DNA of 64,000 nucleotides from Methylomonas koyamae. GTDB lineage: Bacteria > Pseudomonadota > Gammaproteobacteria > Methylococcales > Methylomonadaceae. The notes beneath the pieces are model-generated. The model saw nothing but the letters and a program-made list of their open reading frames with translations. It made no database searches and was not told the origin of the DNA. The stretch covers positions 124,001 to 188,000 of the forward strand of contig NZ_PPPU01000022.1 of NCBI RefSeq assembly GCF_006483455.1. Reading direction: 5' to 3'. A program made the translations under genes and the position numbers. Positions 21,766 through 31,064 of the stretch are shown here, piece by piece (position 1 is the first letter of the stretch; every line of letters starts with the position of its first letter).

Positions 21766-22197
21766 ATGCTGGGTCATTGCCTTTGCGGACAAGTCGAATT
21801 TGAAATTGTTGGCGAGAGTTTCAAGCTCTACCAATGCCACTGCTCTCTTTGCCGGAGGCAAGGCGGCTCGCTATCCAATGCTGCCACAATTGTTCCGAAC
21901 GAAAAATTTCGGTGGTTGGCCGGTGCTGAGTTCATATCCTCGTGGATGAAAGAATCAGGGTTCCGCTCTGATTTTTGTTCCATCTGCGGCTCTCCCGTTC
22001 CGAATCCGCTAAGAAACCTACCTTACATCTGGGTGCCTACCGGTTTGCTTGAAGACAACGGCGACCTGCAAATCGTTGCCCAACTATGTGTTGCGTACAA
22101 AGCCTCATGGGATCCCACCATTCTTCAGGGAGTATGCTATGACGAGTTACCAAACCTCTCTGAGTTCATCTCACTTTTACAGGCAGCCAAGGTATAA
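21766..22197 (+). CDS. GFA family (CENP-V/GFA domain) zinc protein
   Basis: 143 residues with the zinc cysteines of the glutathione-dependent formaldehyde-activating enzyme family: HCLCGQVEFE, CHCSLCRRQGG and FCSICGSPVPN. The family name comes from Gfa, proposed to speed condensation of formaldehyde with glutathione; most members have no proven role. In a one-carbon organism formaldehyde handling is conceivable but not shown. Preceded by an AT-rich spacer. Confidence 0.88.
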   Translation: MLGHCLCGQVEFEIVGESFKLYQCHCSLCRRQGGSLSNAATIVPNEKFRWLAGAEFISSWMKESGFRSDFCSICGSPVPNPLRNLPYIWVPTGLLEDNGDLQIVAQLCVAYKASWDPTILQGVCYDELPNLSEFISLLQAAKV

Positions 22198-22469
22198 CCT
22201 TTGCGCGAAGCCCCACAACTCCATGTTAAATGAGCAATCTGTGACTTATACCGGACATTCAGAGATCAACCTAGAAGGACGGCAATTGGCCGCTAGTCAA
22301 CACTCCCTTTGCCGGTCAGTCCAGGTGGCCCGGAACAAGCGTTAGCGTTTCCAGTAAGTTTTAAATCACCAGAAACGCCGTTCGGCATATTCCGACACAG
22401 ATGATGGGATTCTTTAAATTCATTGGAGATTACGACCTGCCACGAGGGTAAGCACTGCGTAGCTTTAGG

Positions 22470-23804
22470 TCAAAGCATCCACAGCCAGCCGCCTAGCGCC
22501 GCGCCGGCAATGACCGGGATAATGCCGAGTTTGAACCGAAACAACGCCAACAGCGCGGCCAGACTCAGCCCGGCGGCAAACAGGTCGAACGATCCGTTCC
22601 AGCCCTGCGGCCAGAACACGTGGTAAGCAAAAAATACGGCCAGATTGACGATGACGCCGACCACGGCGGCGGTGACGCCGGTCAGCGGCGCGGTGAATTT
22701 CAGATTGCCGTGCGTGGTTTCCACCAGTGGGCCGCCGGCCAGAATGAATAAAAAGCTGGGCAGGTAGGTAAAGTAGGTGACGACCATGGCCGCCACGCTG
22801 CCGGCCAAAAACGCCGAATCCGCGCCAAACCAGGCTTGGCCCCAACCGGCGACGAAACCGACGAAGGTGTTGACCATGATAAGAGGCCCTGGCGTGGTTT
22901 CGCCCAGCGCCAGTGCGTCGATCATTTGTTGCGGCGTCAGCCAGTGGTACTGTTCCACTGCCCCCTGATAGACGTAAGGCAATACCGCATAGGCGCCGCC
23001 GAAGGTCAGCCAGGCGGCCTTGGTAAAGAACCAGCCCATTTGGGTCAAACCGCCCTGCCAGCCGTATTGCGCGCACAGCCAGCCCAGCACGCCGGCCCAC
23101 AGCACCAGGCCTATCGCCAACAGGCGGTAAAACTTGCCCCACCTGAATAGGGCGTGCTCTGGCGTTGGCGTATCGTCGTCGATCACGGCCGGGCCGAAAT
23201 TGGCCTTGGTGCTGCCGTGGCCGCCGCCGACCGCAAAATACTGCGGCGCCCATTTACCGCCGGCGGCGCCAATCAAGCCGGCCGCAATCACGATCAACGG
23301 AAACGGCAATTGCAACGCAAAAATGGCGATAAAGGCTGCCGCCGCCATCGCCCACAGCCAGCGGTTTTTCAAGGCCCGCGAACCGATCCGATAGGCAGCA
23401 AACAACACGATCGCCGTGACGGCCGGTTTGATGCCGTACAACAAGCCGGCCACCGTGGGCAGGTCGCCGAACCGCATGTAGACCCAGCCCAGGCCGATCA
23501 AAATCAACAGCGCCGGCAGGAAAAACAGGCCGCCGGCGATCAATGCGCCCGGCGTTTTGTGCAGCAGCCAACCGATGTAAGTCGCCAGTTGTTGCGCTTC
23601 CGGGCCGGGCAGTACCATGCAGTAATTCAAGGCGTGCAGATAGCGTGTTTCGCTGATCCAGCGCCGGCGCTCGACCAACTCCTGGTGCATGATCGCTATT
23701 TGCCCGGCCGGGCCGCCGAAGCTGATGAAGCCCAGCTTCAGCCAGAATCGGCTGGCTTCGGCTAGGCTGGGGCTGAAAGGTGCTTGCTGCGGATTTTGGT
23801 TCAT
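22470..23804 (-). CDS. chrA: Long-chain ChrA chromate transporter
   Basis: 444 residues with two homologous halves, the long-chain CHR form. The first half has FGGPAGQIAIMHQELVERR and NYCMVLPGPEAQQLATYIG; the second has FGGAYAVLPYV and ALGETTPGPLIMVNTFVGF. It exports chromate from the cytoplasm. About ten hydrophobic spans are visible. A 272-bp spacer without genes separates it from the GFA gene. Confidence 0.92.
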   Translation of the reverse strand: MNQNPQQAPFSPSLAEASRFWLKLGFISFGGPAGQIAIMHQELVERRRWISETRYLHALNYCMVLPGPEAQQLATYIGWLLHKTPGALIAGGLFFLPALLILIGLGWVYMRFGDLPTVAGLLYGIKPAVTAIVLFAAYRIGSRALKNRWLWAMAAAAFIAIFALQLPFPLIVIAAGLIGAAGGKWAPQYFAVGGGHGSTKANFGPAVIDDDTPTPEHALFRWGKFYRLLAIGLVLWAGVLGWLCAQYGWQGGLTQMGWFFTKAAWLTFGGAYAVLPYVYQGAVEQYHWLTPQQMIDALALGETTPGPLIMVNTFVGFVAGWGQAWFGADSAFLAGSVAAMVVTYFTYLPSFLFILAGGPLVETTHGNLKFTAPLTGVTAAVVGVIVNLAVFFAYHVFWPQGWNGSFDLFAAGLSLAALLALFRFKLGIIPVIAGAALGGWLWML

Positions 23805-23851
23805 AGTCTAGGCCGGCGGCTGATACTGCTTTTACCATGAATAATTGGGGT

Positions 23852-24064
23852 TCAGTTCGGCCATTTTCTGACCCAAATATGGCGGCCCCAGTATAAAAAC
23901 ACCGGAAACAGGCCCCACCAGAAAAAATGTTCCAGTCGGCCGGTCGCTTCGTCGCCGTAGGGGACGACGAAAGCCGGTACCGCCAGCATCCAGATTGCGG
24001 ATAAGACCACCGCCAGTTTGTTTTTGCGGTTTAACCGCCGGAACCAGGTAATTGTTCTGATCAT
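23852..24064 (-). CDS. Small membrane protein of unknown function (70 aa)
   Basis: The start codon overlaps the stop of the upstream membrane-protein gene (ATGA, 24061-24064), which supports a real gene. MIRTITWFRRLNRKNKLAVV opens a basic N-terminus, followed by two hydrophobic stretches (about residues 17-34 and 46-60) and a Trp/Arg-rich end (GRHIWVRKWPN). Family unknown. Probably acts with its upstream neighbour. Confidence 0.6.
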   Translation of the reverse strand: MIRTITWFRRLNRKNKLAVVLSAIWMLAVPAFVVPYGDEATGRLEHFFWWGLFPVFLYWGRHIWVRKWPN

Positions 24065-24621
24065 GTTTGCTCGCCGTCGAGGCGGCGGACTTTTGCGCCA
24101 AGGAAATTGCGTAGCAACGACACGGCGACGATGGTGGCGGCGAATCCACCGCAAGCCCACAGAAAGGGTTGCACGTAACCGATGATCACGGCGCAGCCGA
24201 CCAGAAAAAAGCCCAGGAAACTGAATTCCCAGCCGATGTGGTAACCGTCCAGCATCGCCGCCAAGCCTAAAATCAGCAATATCACCAAGTCGGCGCTGAC
24301 GCCGGACAATTGGCCGGACTTGTTCAAAAAGGCTGCGGCGATCACGACCACGATGGTATGCAGCCAATGCATCGCCTGCGCCTTCAACACCTGGCCGAAA
24401 TCGGCGGCGCCGTTTTTGGCCTGCAGCCAGGACACGAACACCGAAAGCGAACCGAATACGAACACCATAGTCAGCCAGTAACCGTAGCCGTCATCCGGAT
24501 TGAAATCGGTAATGTAAATTCCGGCCAGAGATAACAAAACCAGCAGAATAAACACGCTTTGCTCGACAAAAACGTAGCGCTTGCCGGGTTCGGTTTCGGG
24601 TATTGACGGTTCTTGATACAT
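24061..24621 (-). CDS. Multi-span membrane protein of unknown function
   Basis: 186 residues from the ATG at 24621, which has AGGAAG 8 nt upstream; the frame stays open 12 codons further with no better site. After a polar 25-residue head there are about five to six hydrophobic spans (SVFILLVLLSLAGIYI, WLTMVFVFGSLSVFVSW, WLHTIVVVIAAAFL, LVILLILGLAAML, FLGFFLVGCAVIIGY). I do not recognise a family. It couples to the 70-residue gene downstream. Confidence 0.65.
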   Translation of the reverse strand: MYQEPSIPETEPGKRYVFVEQSVFILLVLLSLAGIYITDFNPDDGYGYWLTMVFVFGSLSVFVSWLQAKNGAADFGQVLKAQAMHWLHTIVVVIAAAFLNKSGQLSGVSADLVILLILGLAAMLDGYHIGWEFSFLGFFLVGCAVIIGYVQPFLWACGGFAATIVAVSLLRNFLGAKVRRLDGEQT

Positions 24622-24692
24622 GCTTGGGCTTCCTGAAAAATGGTGCGGTTGGGACAAGGGGTTTTATTAACCCGACTTTAAAATAGGGTCGC

Positions 24693-24746
24693 TCCCGCCA
24701 AAGCGGGGGCCCAGAATCAATAGTGGATTCCCGCCTTCGCTGGAAT
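24693..24746. repeat. REP-like palindromic intergenic sequence
   Basis: Two short dyads, CCCGC/GCGGG (24693-24708) and ATTCC.GC/GC.GGAAT (24727-24746), separated by about 18 bp between two minus-strand genes. The core resembles the ATTCCCGCC...GGAAT palindromes dispersed in many proteobacterial genomes. The second arm has one mismatch. Only one copy lies in this window, so its repetitive nature is inferred. Confidence 0.5.
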
Positions 24747-24874
24747 GACGACTCCAGGGAGTTTAAGGGCCTGGTTAATAGTTCACGCGGCCGCGGCGCA
24801 TTCACTAGCTGGCTCAGCATAGCGCGGCATCGGCTCGCAGGTAAAGCCGGCTCGCCGCCGTGCGGGCCAGTCGG

Positions 24875-26326
24875 TCAAAACAGGCTGCCGTTGATCAGAA
24901 AATGCGCGCCGACGCTGCCGAGATAGCCCAACATGATGGCCGGCGCCCATTTCAGGTGGGTCATAAAGGTGTAAACCCCCTTCGCTTGCCCCATCAGCGC
25001 GACGCCTGCGGCCGAGCCTACCGATAGCAAGCTGCCGCCGACTCCCGCGGTCAATGTCACCAGCAACCATTGGCCCTCGCTCATGTCCGGCGTCATGGCC
25101 AGTATCGCGAACATCACCGGAATGTTATCCACCACCGCCGACACGATACCGACCAGAATGTTGGCCGGCGTCGCCCCCAGTTCTCCGTACAGGAACTCGG
25201 ACAGATGCTGCAAATAGCCGATGAAGTTGAGGCCGCCGACGCACAGCACCACGCCGTAAAAGAACAGCAGGGTGTCCCATTCCATCCTGGCCAGATGGTG
25301 GAACACGTCGAAACGCAGACCGTTGCCGCCATCGCCGGTCTCCGGCAGATGGTCCCCGGCCACGCCGTCGATACTTAGTTCCGGTTCGTCGCGGTGGGTG
25401 ATGTGCAGGAAGTAGCCGAACAGTTGCAGGTAAGTCAGACCGGCCATCATGCCGACGGCGGCCGGCAATTGCAGGCTGTTCTGGAACCCGACCGCGGTCA
25501 GCACCGTCAGCAGAAACAGCAGGACGATGCGTTTGGCGCCGCGCAGCGTGCGGATTTGGACCTGAATCGGCGCCGGCCGGGCGTTGGGTATTGCGAAATG
25601 CATGATGGTTGCCGGTATCAGAAAATTGACGACCGACGGAATGAACAGGTTGAAAAAGGTCCAAAACTCGATCATGCCCTTTTGCCAGACCATCAAGGTG
25701 GTAATGTCGCCGAAAGGGCAGAATGCGCCGCCGGCATTGGCGGCGACGACGGTGTTGACGCAGGAAATGCCGACGAAGCGCGGATTGTCTTTCCCGACTG
25801 CCATCACCACGGCGCACATCAGCATTGCGGTCGTCATGTTATTGGAGACCGCCGAAATGAAGAATGCCAGCAGGCCGGTGACCCAGAATAGCTGACGGTA
25901 ACTGAAACCGCGATTTACCAGCCAGGCACGCAAGTTGTCGAATACGCGCCTTTCGTCCATCGCATTGATGTAGGCGATGGAGACGATCAAAAACAGGAAT
26001 AATTCGCTGTAATCCAGCACGTAATGCCGTATCGCCGTTTCGGCGAGGTCCGACAAGCCATGGCTTTTGTAAATCAGTGCGATTGCCAGCCAAATTAGCG
26101 CGGCGGCCAGCATCATCGGCTTGGATTTGCGCAGTTCCAACAGTTCTTCCAGAACTACCAGCACGTAGGCGGTGGCAAACAAACCCAAGGCCAGGAAGCC
26201 GATCCAATGCCCGCTTAAATCCAAAGCCTCCGGCGTGGCGCAAAACGCGGAATTGGGCTGTAGCATTAACATGAAGCTGATGCCGGCATATCTCAGTTTG
26301 CCGGCCGAAAATTTGTTGATTGCCAT
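24875..26326 (-). CDS. nhaD: NhaD-type Na+/H+ antiporter
   Basis: 483 residues with an N-terminal hydrophobic signal-like segment and about 12 further spans, family NhaD of the ion transporter superfamily. Typical blocks: ALIWLAIALIY, FLFLIVSIAYINAMDERRVFD, VSNNMTTAMLMCAVV, GGAFCPFGDITTLMVWQKG, and SAVVDNIPVMFAILAM with a buried acidic residue. It exports sodium in exchange for protons, which supports pH and salt tolerance. Confidence 0.9.
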   Translation of the reverse strand: MAINKFSAGKLRYAGISFMLMLQPNSAFCATPEALDLSGHWIGFLALGLFATAYVLVVLEELLELRKSKPMMLAAALIWLAIALIYKSHGLSDLAETAIRHYVLDYSELFLFLIVSIAYINAMDERRVFDNLRAWLVNRGFSYRQLFWVTGLLAFFISAVSNNMTTAMLMCAVVMAVGKDNPRFVGISCVNTVVAANAGGAFCPFGDITTLMVWQKGMIEFWTFFNLFIPSVVNFLIPATIMHFAIPNARPAPIQVQIRTLRGAKRIVLLFLLTVLTAVGFQNSLQLPAAVGMMAGLTYLQLFGYFLHITHRDEPELSIDGVAGDHLPETGDGGNGLRFDVFHHLARMEWDTLLFFYGVVLCVGGLNFIGYLQHLSEFLYGELGATPANILVGIVSAVVDNIPVMFAILAMTPDMSEGQWLLVTLTAGVGGSLLSVGSAAGVALMGQAKGVYTFMTHLKWAPAIMLGYLGSVGAHFLINGSLF

Positions 26327-26490
26327 ACTAATAATCCTGATCAGTCTGTTGTCGGCAGCCCGGCATTTTGCCGCCCGAACGCCGGGCCGCGCAATACCGG
26401 CCGCCGGCTAGCATACCTGGAAAAACTGCAAATTCAGCCAATCACCGAGTCGATCAAGATCGCAATCCTGACGATCCGCTCAGCCCTAAT

Positions 26491-27864
26491 CTACAACTGG
26501 CGCTGGGCCACGGTTTCGGTATCTGTGTCGGGTTTGGTTGCGCCGGTCTGCAGCAGTTCGCCGGTTGGCGCCGGCTCTGGTGCCGGCGGCGCGGTCGCTA
26601 CGGCCGGCGTGTTGGCGTCATCCTGGCTCCGAACCAACAGCAGCGGTGTCAAGGCGGCGCAGACCAGGACGGGCAGGGCGGCGGCTTGTTTCAACCCCAA
26701 GCCGAACAAGGGCGGCAAACTGCTAGTCTCGCGCTCGGCGTCGGAGCGATAAGTCGCTTGCCACGGCTTGGCATGCAGCCAGGCCAACAGTCTGGCGATA
26801 CTCAGCAGGCCGGCGATGCCGGCGAGGTTGACCGCGGCTGCGGCAAGCGGCTCCCGGCCGGCCCAATCCAGCGCCATTCCGCCCAAATACGACAGGACCA
26901 TGCCGCACAAAAACAGGGGCAGGGACTGGCGTCCCATTTCGGCCAGCCAACGCGCCGGAGCTCGCTCCAAGCCTGCCGTGATGCGGGCCGGCAGTTGCGC
27001 GGCCAGATAGGCCAGTGCCAGCAGATGCAGCCAGCGCAAAGGGCCGAGGTGGCTTTTGTCCAGCAACGGCTCCAGCTGTGCCCGCAGTTCCAGTAATGGC
27101 GCATGCCGGCTATAGAACGGTTCGTAAGCCAACGGCACGGCCAGGGCCGCGATCAGGGCGCAGGCCAAGATCAGACCGGGCCGGTAGCCGGGTTGCGGCA
27201 GCCATCCGGCAGCGAAGGCAAAGCCGGTGAAAAACAACAGTTGCCAACAGAACGGATTGAAAAACCAGGGCCGGCCGTCGTGCGGGTCGCCGCTCAGCTC
27301 CAGTCCGTAGTGCCAGGCTGCCAGGTAAATCAGCAGCGAAGCCGCTACGGCCAGGTATTTGCCGAGCAGGGACAGGCTCCAGGCCAGCGGCACCCAGGCC
27401 AGCAGCACCAAATACAAAGGCAGGATGTCGAAATAATTCGGCACGTAACTCAATGCAAATAAATCGAACACAGCTTGCTGGGTATCGTTAAAAAAATAAG
27501 CGATGTTCAATTGTTGGATGTAGTCGGTTCCGGGCAACCAGCGGTTGCCGACTACGCAGACGGCGGCCATTGCCAAAAACGATGCCAGATGGGCGGCGTA
27601 AATCTGAGCACAACGCAAGAACACCCTGACGCTACCCAGCGCCAGGCCGGCCTGGCGGAAGCCGCGGCCGTAGGCGACGGCCGAGACGTATCCGGATAAA
27701 AACACGAAAATCTCCGCCGAATCGCTGAAGCCGAAACGCGACGGCGTGTACCAGAACCAGGGGTTGCCCGGCATGTGGTTGACGAAAATGACCAACAGCG
27801 CCACGCCGCGGAAAAAGTCCAATTGCCGATTGCGCGGTTGCGCGGTCGCTAATGTCGATTTCAT
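26491..27864 (-). CDS. OpgC domain-containing acyltransferase-like membrane protein
   Basis: 457 residues. It begins RQLDFFRGVALLVIFVNHMPG (about 13-33) and continues SRFGFSDSAEIFVFLSGYVSA, matching the OpgC family of membrane acyltransferases that succinylate osmoregulated periplasmic glucans. About ten hydrophobic spans, then a C-terminal tail rich in Ala, Pro and Thr that looks low-complexity. The His in FVNHMPG may be the acyl-transfer residue of this superfamily. No opgGH is nearby, so the acceptor is uncertain. Confidence 0.85.
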   Translation of the reverse strand: MKSTLATAQPRNRQLDFFRGVALLVIFVNHMPGNPWFWYTPSRFGFSDSAEIFVFLSGYVSAVAYGRGFRQAGLALGSVRVFLRCAQIYAAHLASFLAMAAVCVVGNRWLPGTDYIQQLNIAYFFNDTQQAVFDLFALSYVPNYFDILPLYLVLLAWVPLAWSLSLLGKYLAVAASLLIYLAAWHYGLELSGDPHDGRPWFFNPFCWQLLFFTGFAFAAGWLPQPGYRPGLILACALIAALAVPLAYEPFYSRHAPLLELRAQLEPLLDKSHLGPLRWLHLLALAYLAAQLPARITAGLERAPARWLAEMGRQSLPLFLCGMVLSYLGGMALDWAGREPLAAAAVNLAGIAGLLSIARLLAWLHAKPWQATYRSDAERETSSLPPLFGLGLKQAAALPVLVCAALTPLLLVRSQDDANTPAVATAPPAPEPAPTGELLQTGATKPDTDTETVAQRQL

Positions 27865-28018
27865 AATGAACTCTGTTGTGGTGTCGGGTAGCTTGCCGTT
27901 GCCGGTTCGAGTAGCGCGATTAGCGGTGCGGTGGCAATCCCTGCGCTTGCCACCGGTTTTAACCCTGCCACTTTAGCGGGCTAACCTTTCATCAACCTTT
28001 CATTAGCGAGAATGGCAC

Positions 28019-28687
28019 ATGAGGATTTTGCTGGTCGAGGACGATCAGGCCTTGGCCGACGGACTGTCGCATAGTTTGCGCGACTGGGGATTCGACGTCA
28101 CACTGGCCAAGACCGGTACCTTTGCCGTCGGGGTCTTGAGTACGCAACCCTTCGAGTTGGCGATTCTGGACTTGGGTCTGCCGGACATGGACGGGCGCGA
28201 AGTGTTGCGCGAATTGCGCGGGCGGCAGCAGTCGCCGATGCCGGTGTTGATATTGACCGCCCGCGACGGCCTGAACGACCGGGTCGGCGGCTTGCAGCTC
28301 GGTGCCGACGATTACATGACCAAGCCGTTCGAGCTGCTGGAACTGGAGGCGCGGGTCAGAGCGTTGTTGCGCCGCAGCCAGGGCGGTTTCAGTCACGATA
28401 TCGTTTTCGGCGACCTGGTTTGGGATACCCGTCAGCAGCAGATCAAGGTGCGCGGCGAGCCCCTGCAACTGCCGCCGCGCGAATACGGCGTTCTGGAGGC
28501 GCTGTTGTTGCAGGCCGGGCGCGTAGTCAGCAAGGACCATATCGCCCAACGCTTGGCGGCGCGTTCCTACGAGTTGGCGGACAACGCCATCGAGGTCTAC
28601 ATCCACCGGTTGCGCAAACGGCTGGAACCCTATGCCATCGGTATCCGCACCTTGCGCGGCCTGGGCTATCTGCTGGAGCAAGACTGA
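28019..28687 (+). CDS. OmpR-family response regulator (QseB/PmrA-like)
   Basis: 222 residues. Receiver with ILLVEDDQALADGL and phospho-Asp in LAILDLGLPDMDG, Lys in DYMTKPF, followed by a winged-helix DNA-binding domain (LPPREYGVLEALLLQAGRVVSKDHIAQRL, IEVYIHRLRKRL, IRTLRGLGYLLE). It overlaps the sensor kinase start by one base. Divergent from the OpgC gene, which is a possible target. Confidence 0.95.
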   Translation: MRILLVEDDQALADGLSHSLRDWGFDVTLAKTGTFAVGVLSTQPFELAILDLGLPDMDGREVLRELRGRQQSPMPVLILTARDGLNDRVGGLQLGADDYMTKPFELLELEARVRALLRRSQGGFSHDIVFGDLVWDTRQQQIKVRGEPLQLPPREYGVLEALLLQAGRVVSKDHIAQRLAARSYELADNAIEVYIHRLRKRLEPYAIGIRTLRGLGYLLEQD

Positions 28688-30075
28688 TGCGCAAACCGCA
28701 GAGCCTGAGAGCGCAGTTGCTGGCGCGGCTGACGCTGCCGTTGATCGCGGTCGTCGTGCTGGATGCCGCCGTGTCTTATTTCGTGGCGTTGCACTATGCC
28801 GACCGCGCTTACGACAGTTGGCTGCTGGACTCGGCCAAATCGTTGGCGCAGGAGGTGAAGACGCAAAAGGATAAAGTGACTTTCGATTTGCCGCCGATTG
28901 CGGTCGAAGTGTTCCGTTGGGACGCAATGGACAAGACCTTTTTCAAGGTCGAGTCGGCGGCGGCCGGATTCATTGCCGGCGACAGGGCATTGCCCGGTCC
29001 GGCGTTGGCGGCGATGGCGGCCGATGCGCCGTTGTTCTCCGACGGCGAAATCCAGGGGCGTAAGGTTCGCATCGTTTCGGTGTTGACCGCGTCGGCCGGC
29101 GGCGATAGCGGCGACGTGCTGGTGTCGGTCGCGGAAACCTTGAACAAGCGGCGCGGCATGATGAACGAGATTTTGCTGGCGGTGGTCGCGCCCCAGCTAT
29201 TACTGCTGCTGGTCGCCGGGCTCCACATCTGGGCCGGCATCAATCGCGGCTTGAGCCCGTTGCACGATCTGGCGACGCTGATCGGCCAGCGGTCGGCGCG
29301 GGAACTGGACCCGATTCCGGATACCAACGTGCCGCTGGAAGTGCGGTCCTTGACCCACACCATCAACGCGCTGCTGCAACGCCTGGGTTCCGCGCTGGCC
29401 GCGCAGCAGCGTTTCATCGAAAACGCCGCCCACCAACTACGCACGCCGCTGGCCGGGCTGAAAGTGCATGCCGAGCGGGCGTTGGCCGCGGATAGTCCGG
29501 ACGCGATGAAACCGGCACTGAGCCACATCAAACATTCGGCAGACCGGGTGGCGCATTTGAGTTCGCAGTTGCTGGTTCTGGCCGGTTCCGAATCGGTCTC
29601 GCAGGGTTCGCGCCCGTTTCGGCTCCTGGATTTGGCCGCGCTGGCCAAAGCCTGCTGTATGGACTGGGTATATAAAGCCCTGGAACAGGAAATTGAATTG
29701 GGATTCGACGCGCCGCGCGTCCCGGTTTCGATCAAAGGCGACGAAACCCTGCTGCGGGAGCTGCTGAACAACCTGCTGGATAACAGTATTTGCTACAGCA
29801 ATCCGGGCGGCCGGATCAACGTAACGGTTCTGGCTGACCCGCCCGGCTGGGTGGTCAAGGACGACGGTCCCGGTATCCGGCTGGAGGAAGCGGACCGGAT
29901 ATTCGAGCGGTTTTACCGGATTCCGGGCAGCCGCGGTGAAGGCTGCGGTTTGGGCCTGGCCATCGTCAAGGAAATCGCCGACCTGCACGCGGCGCGGATT
30001 GAAGTCGGCCCCGGCATCGGTGGCCACGGCAGCGGGATTAGCGTTTTGTTCGGCCGGCAATCTCGAGCCGGCTAG
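28687..30075 (+). CDS. Sensor histidine kinase (QseC/PmrB-like)
   Basis: 462 residues from the ATG sharing its A with the regulator stop codon. N-terminal span (about 12-35), a periplasmic sensor of the two-component-sensor N-terminal type (about 36-160), second span (about 163-183), HAMP-like linker, phospho-His in NAAHQLRTPLAGL, then N-box LLNNLLDNS, G1 VKDDGPGI and G2 GCGLGLAIVKEIADLH. Works with the upstream regulator; the signal is unknown. Confidence 0.94.
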   Translation: MRKPQSLRAQLLARLTLPLIAVVVLDAAVSYFVALHYADRAYDSWLLDSAKSLAQEVKTQKDKVTFDLPPIAVEVFRWDAMDKTFFKVESAAAGFIAGDRALPGPALAAMAADAPLFSDGEIQGRKVRIVSVLTASAGGDSGDVLVSVAETLNKRRGMMNEILLAVVAPQLLLLLVAGLHIWAGINRGLSPLHDLATLIGQRSARELDPIPDTNVPLEVRSLTHTINALLQRLGSALAAQQRFIENAAHQLRTPLAGLKVHAERALAADSPDAMKPALSHIKHSADRVAHLSSQLLVLAGSESVSQGSRPFRLLDLAALAKACCMDWVYKALEQEIELGFDAPRVPVSIKGDETLLRELLNNLLDNSICYSNPGGRINVTVLADPPGWVVKDDGPGIRLEEADRIFERFYRIPGSRGEGCGLGLAIVKEIADLHAARIEVGPGIGGHGSGISVLFGRQSRAG

Positions 30076-30145
30076 ATGGCCGGCGTCAGCTATTGAAACC
30101 GCGGCGATCGCCCTTGTTGCCGCGTGATAACAGAATCCGGGTTCG

Positions 30146-30172
30146 TCTGGCTGACGTTTAACGTCAGCCAGA
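30146..30172. terminator. Bidirectional hairpin between the sensor kinase and oxyR
   Basis: TCTGGCTGACGTT and AACGTCAGCCAGA form an almost closed palindrome (13-bp arms around 1 nt) lying between two convergent genes. No strong T-tract on either side. Confidence 0.6.
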
Positions 30173-30188
30173 TCAAAGCTTCTCCCAC

Positions 30189-31064
30189 TCAGGGCAATGG
30201 TTTGTATGCCAGCAGTTGGGCCATGGTTTCCAGCAAGGCGATACGCGGATGAGTCTTGAGCCATACCAGGGCAATGGCTCGACTGGGGCGTTGCCGAATG
30301 TCGATGTAACGAATGTCTTTGTCTTCCGGCTGAATCGCCACGGATGGCATCAAGGTAACGCCGACACCGTTCCTGACCATGAAGCGCAGGGTTTCCAGAC
30401 TCGACGCCCGAAAATCGTGTTCGATGAAACGGGACGGGTCGCACAATTTCAGTGCCTGGTCGCGCAGGCAGTGGCCTTCGTCCAGCAGTAGCAGGTTTTC
30501 GTTGGCGGCTTGGTTGAGGTCGACTTCGGCCTGATCGGCGAGCGGATGATCGGCGCTGACTGCCAGCGTGAATGGGTCCTCGAACAACACCCGGGAGTCT
30601 AGCGTATCGGGGGCGATCGGCAAGGCCAGCAGGGCCGCGTCCAGTTTTTTGTCGAGCAGCAATGCGATCAAGGCGTGGGTTTTTTCCTCAACCAATTGCA
30701 ATTTGAGTTCCGGATAATGTTGCTTGATGCGAAAAACGTACTCCGGCAATACGTAACTTGCCAGCGACGGAAACGCGCCCAGTGACAGTTGGTTGCGTTG
30801 GCGGCCGCTGGCATGGGCGGCGATTTGGCGAATGGCGCGGGCGTCGTCGAGCATGCGGCGGGCGATGGGTAAAATCTCCCGACAGGCTTCGGTTACGTCC
30901 ACATTGTTTTTGTCGCGCAAGAACAGGTCCACACCCAGATAGTCCTCGAGCTTTTTGATTTGGGTGCTCAAAGTGGGTTGGCTGATTGCACAATGTTCGG
31001 CCGCTTGGCTGAAGTTTCTAAATTCCGCCACCGCTACCAGATAGCTCAATTCGCGCAAAGTCAT
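30189..31064 (-). CDS. oxyR: OxyR-type peroxide-sensing LysR regulator
   Basis: With the start at 31064 the product has 291 residues and its redox pair falls at C199 and C208 (EGHCLRDQALKLC), the same numbers as in E. coli OxyR. The N-terminal helix-turn-helix is FSQAAEHCAISQPTLSTQIKKLE. The FRASSLETLRFMVRNGVG block is also conserved. The frame is open 18 codons upstream, but OxyR proteins begin at this MTLRELSYLV. It is divergent from katG, the classic target, across 361 bp with several dyads. Confidence 0.93.
   Translation of the reverse strand: MTLRELSYLVAVAEFRNFSQAAEHCAISQPTLSTQIKKLEDYLGVDLFLRDKNNVDVTEACREILPIARRMLDDARAIRQIAAHASGRQRNQLSLGAFPSLASYVLPEYVFRIKQHYPELKLQLVEEKTHALIALLLDKKLDAALLALPIAPDTLDSRVLFEDPFTLAVSADHPLADQAEVDLNQAANENLLLLDEGHCLRDQALKLCDPSRFIEHDFRASSLETLRFMVRNGVGVTLMPSVAIQPEDKDIRYIDIRQRPSRAIALVWLKTHPRIALLETMAQLLAYKPLP

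Noticed and set aside
22198-22469. Gene remnant in the chrA-GFA spacer
   Set aside because: Short frames there show no family resemblance. I see nothing supportable in this spacer.
27992-28927. 311-codon frame antisense to the response regulator
   Set aside because: The plus strand encodes a complete OmpR-type regulator followed by its kinase. The antisense product has no recognisable domain.
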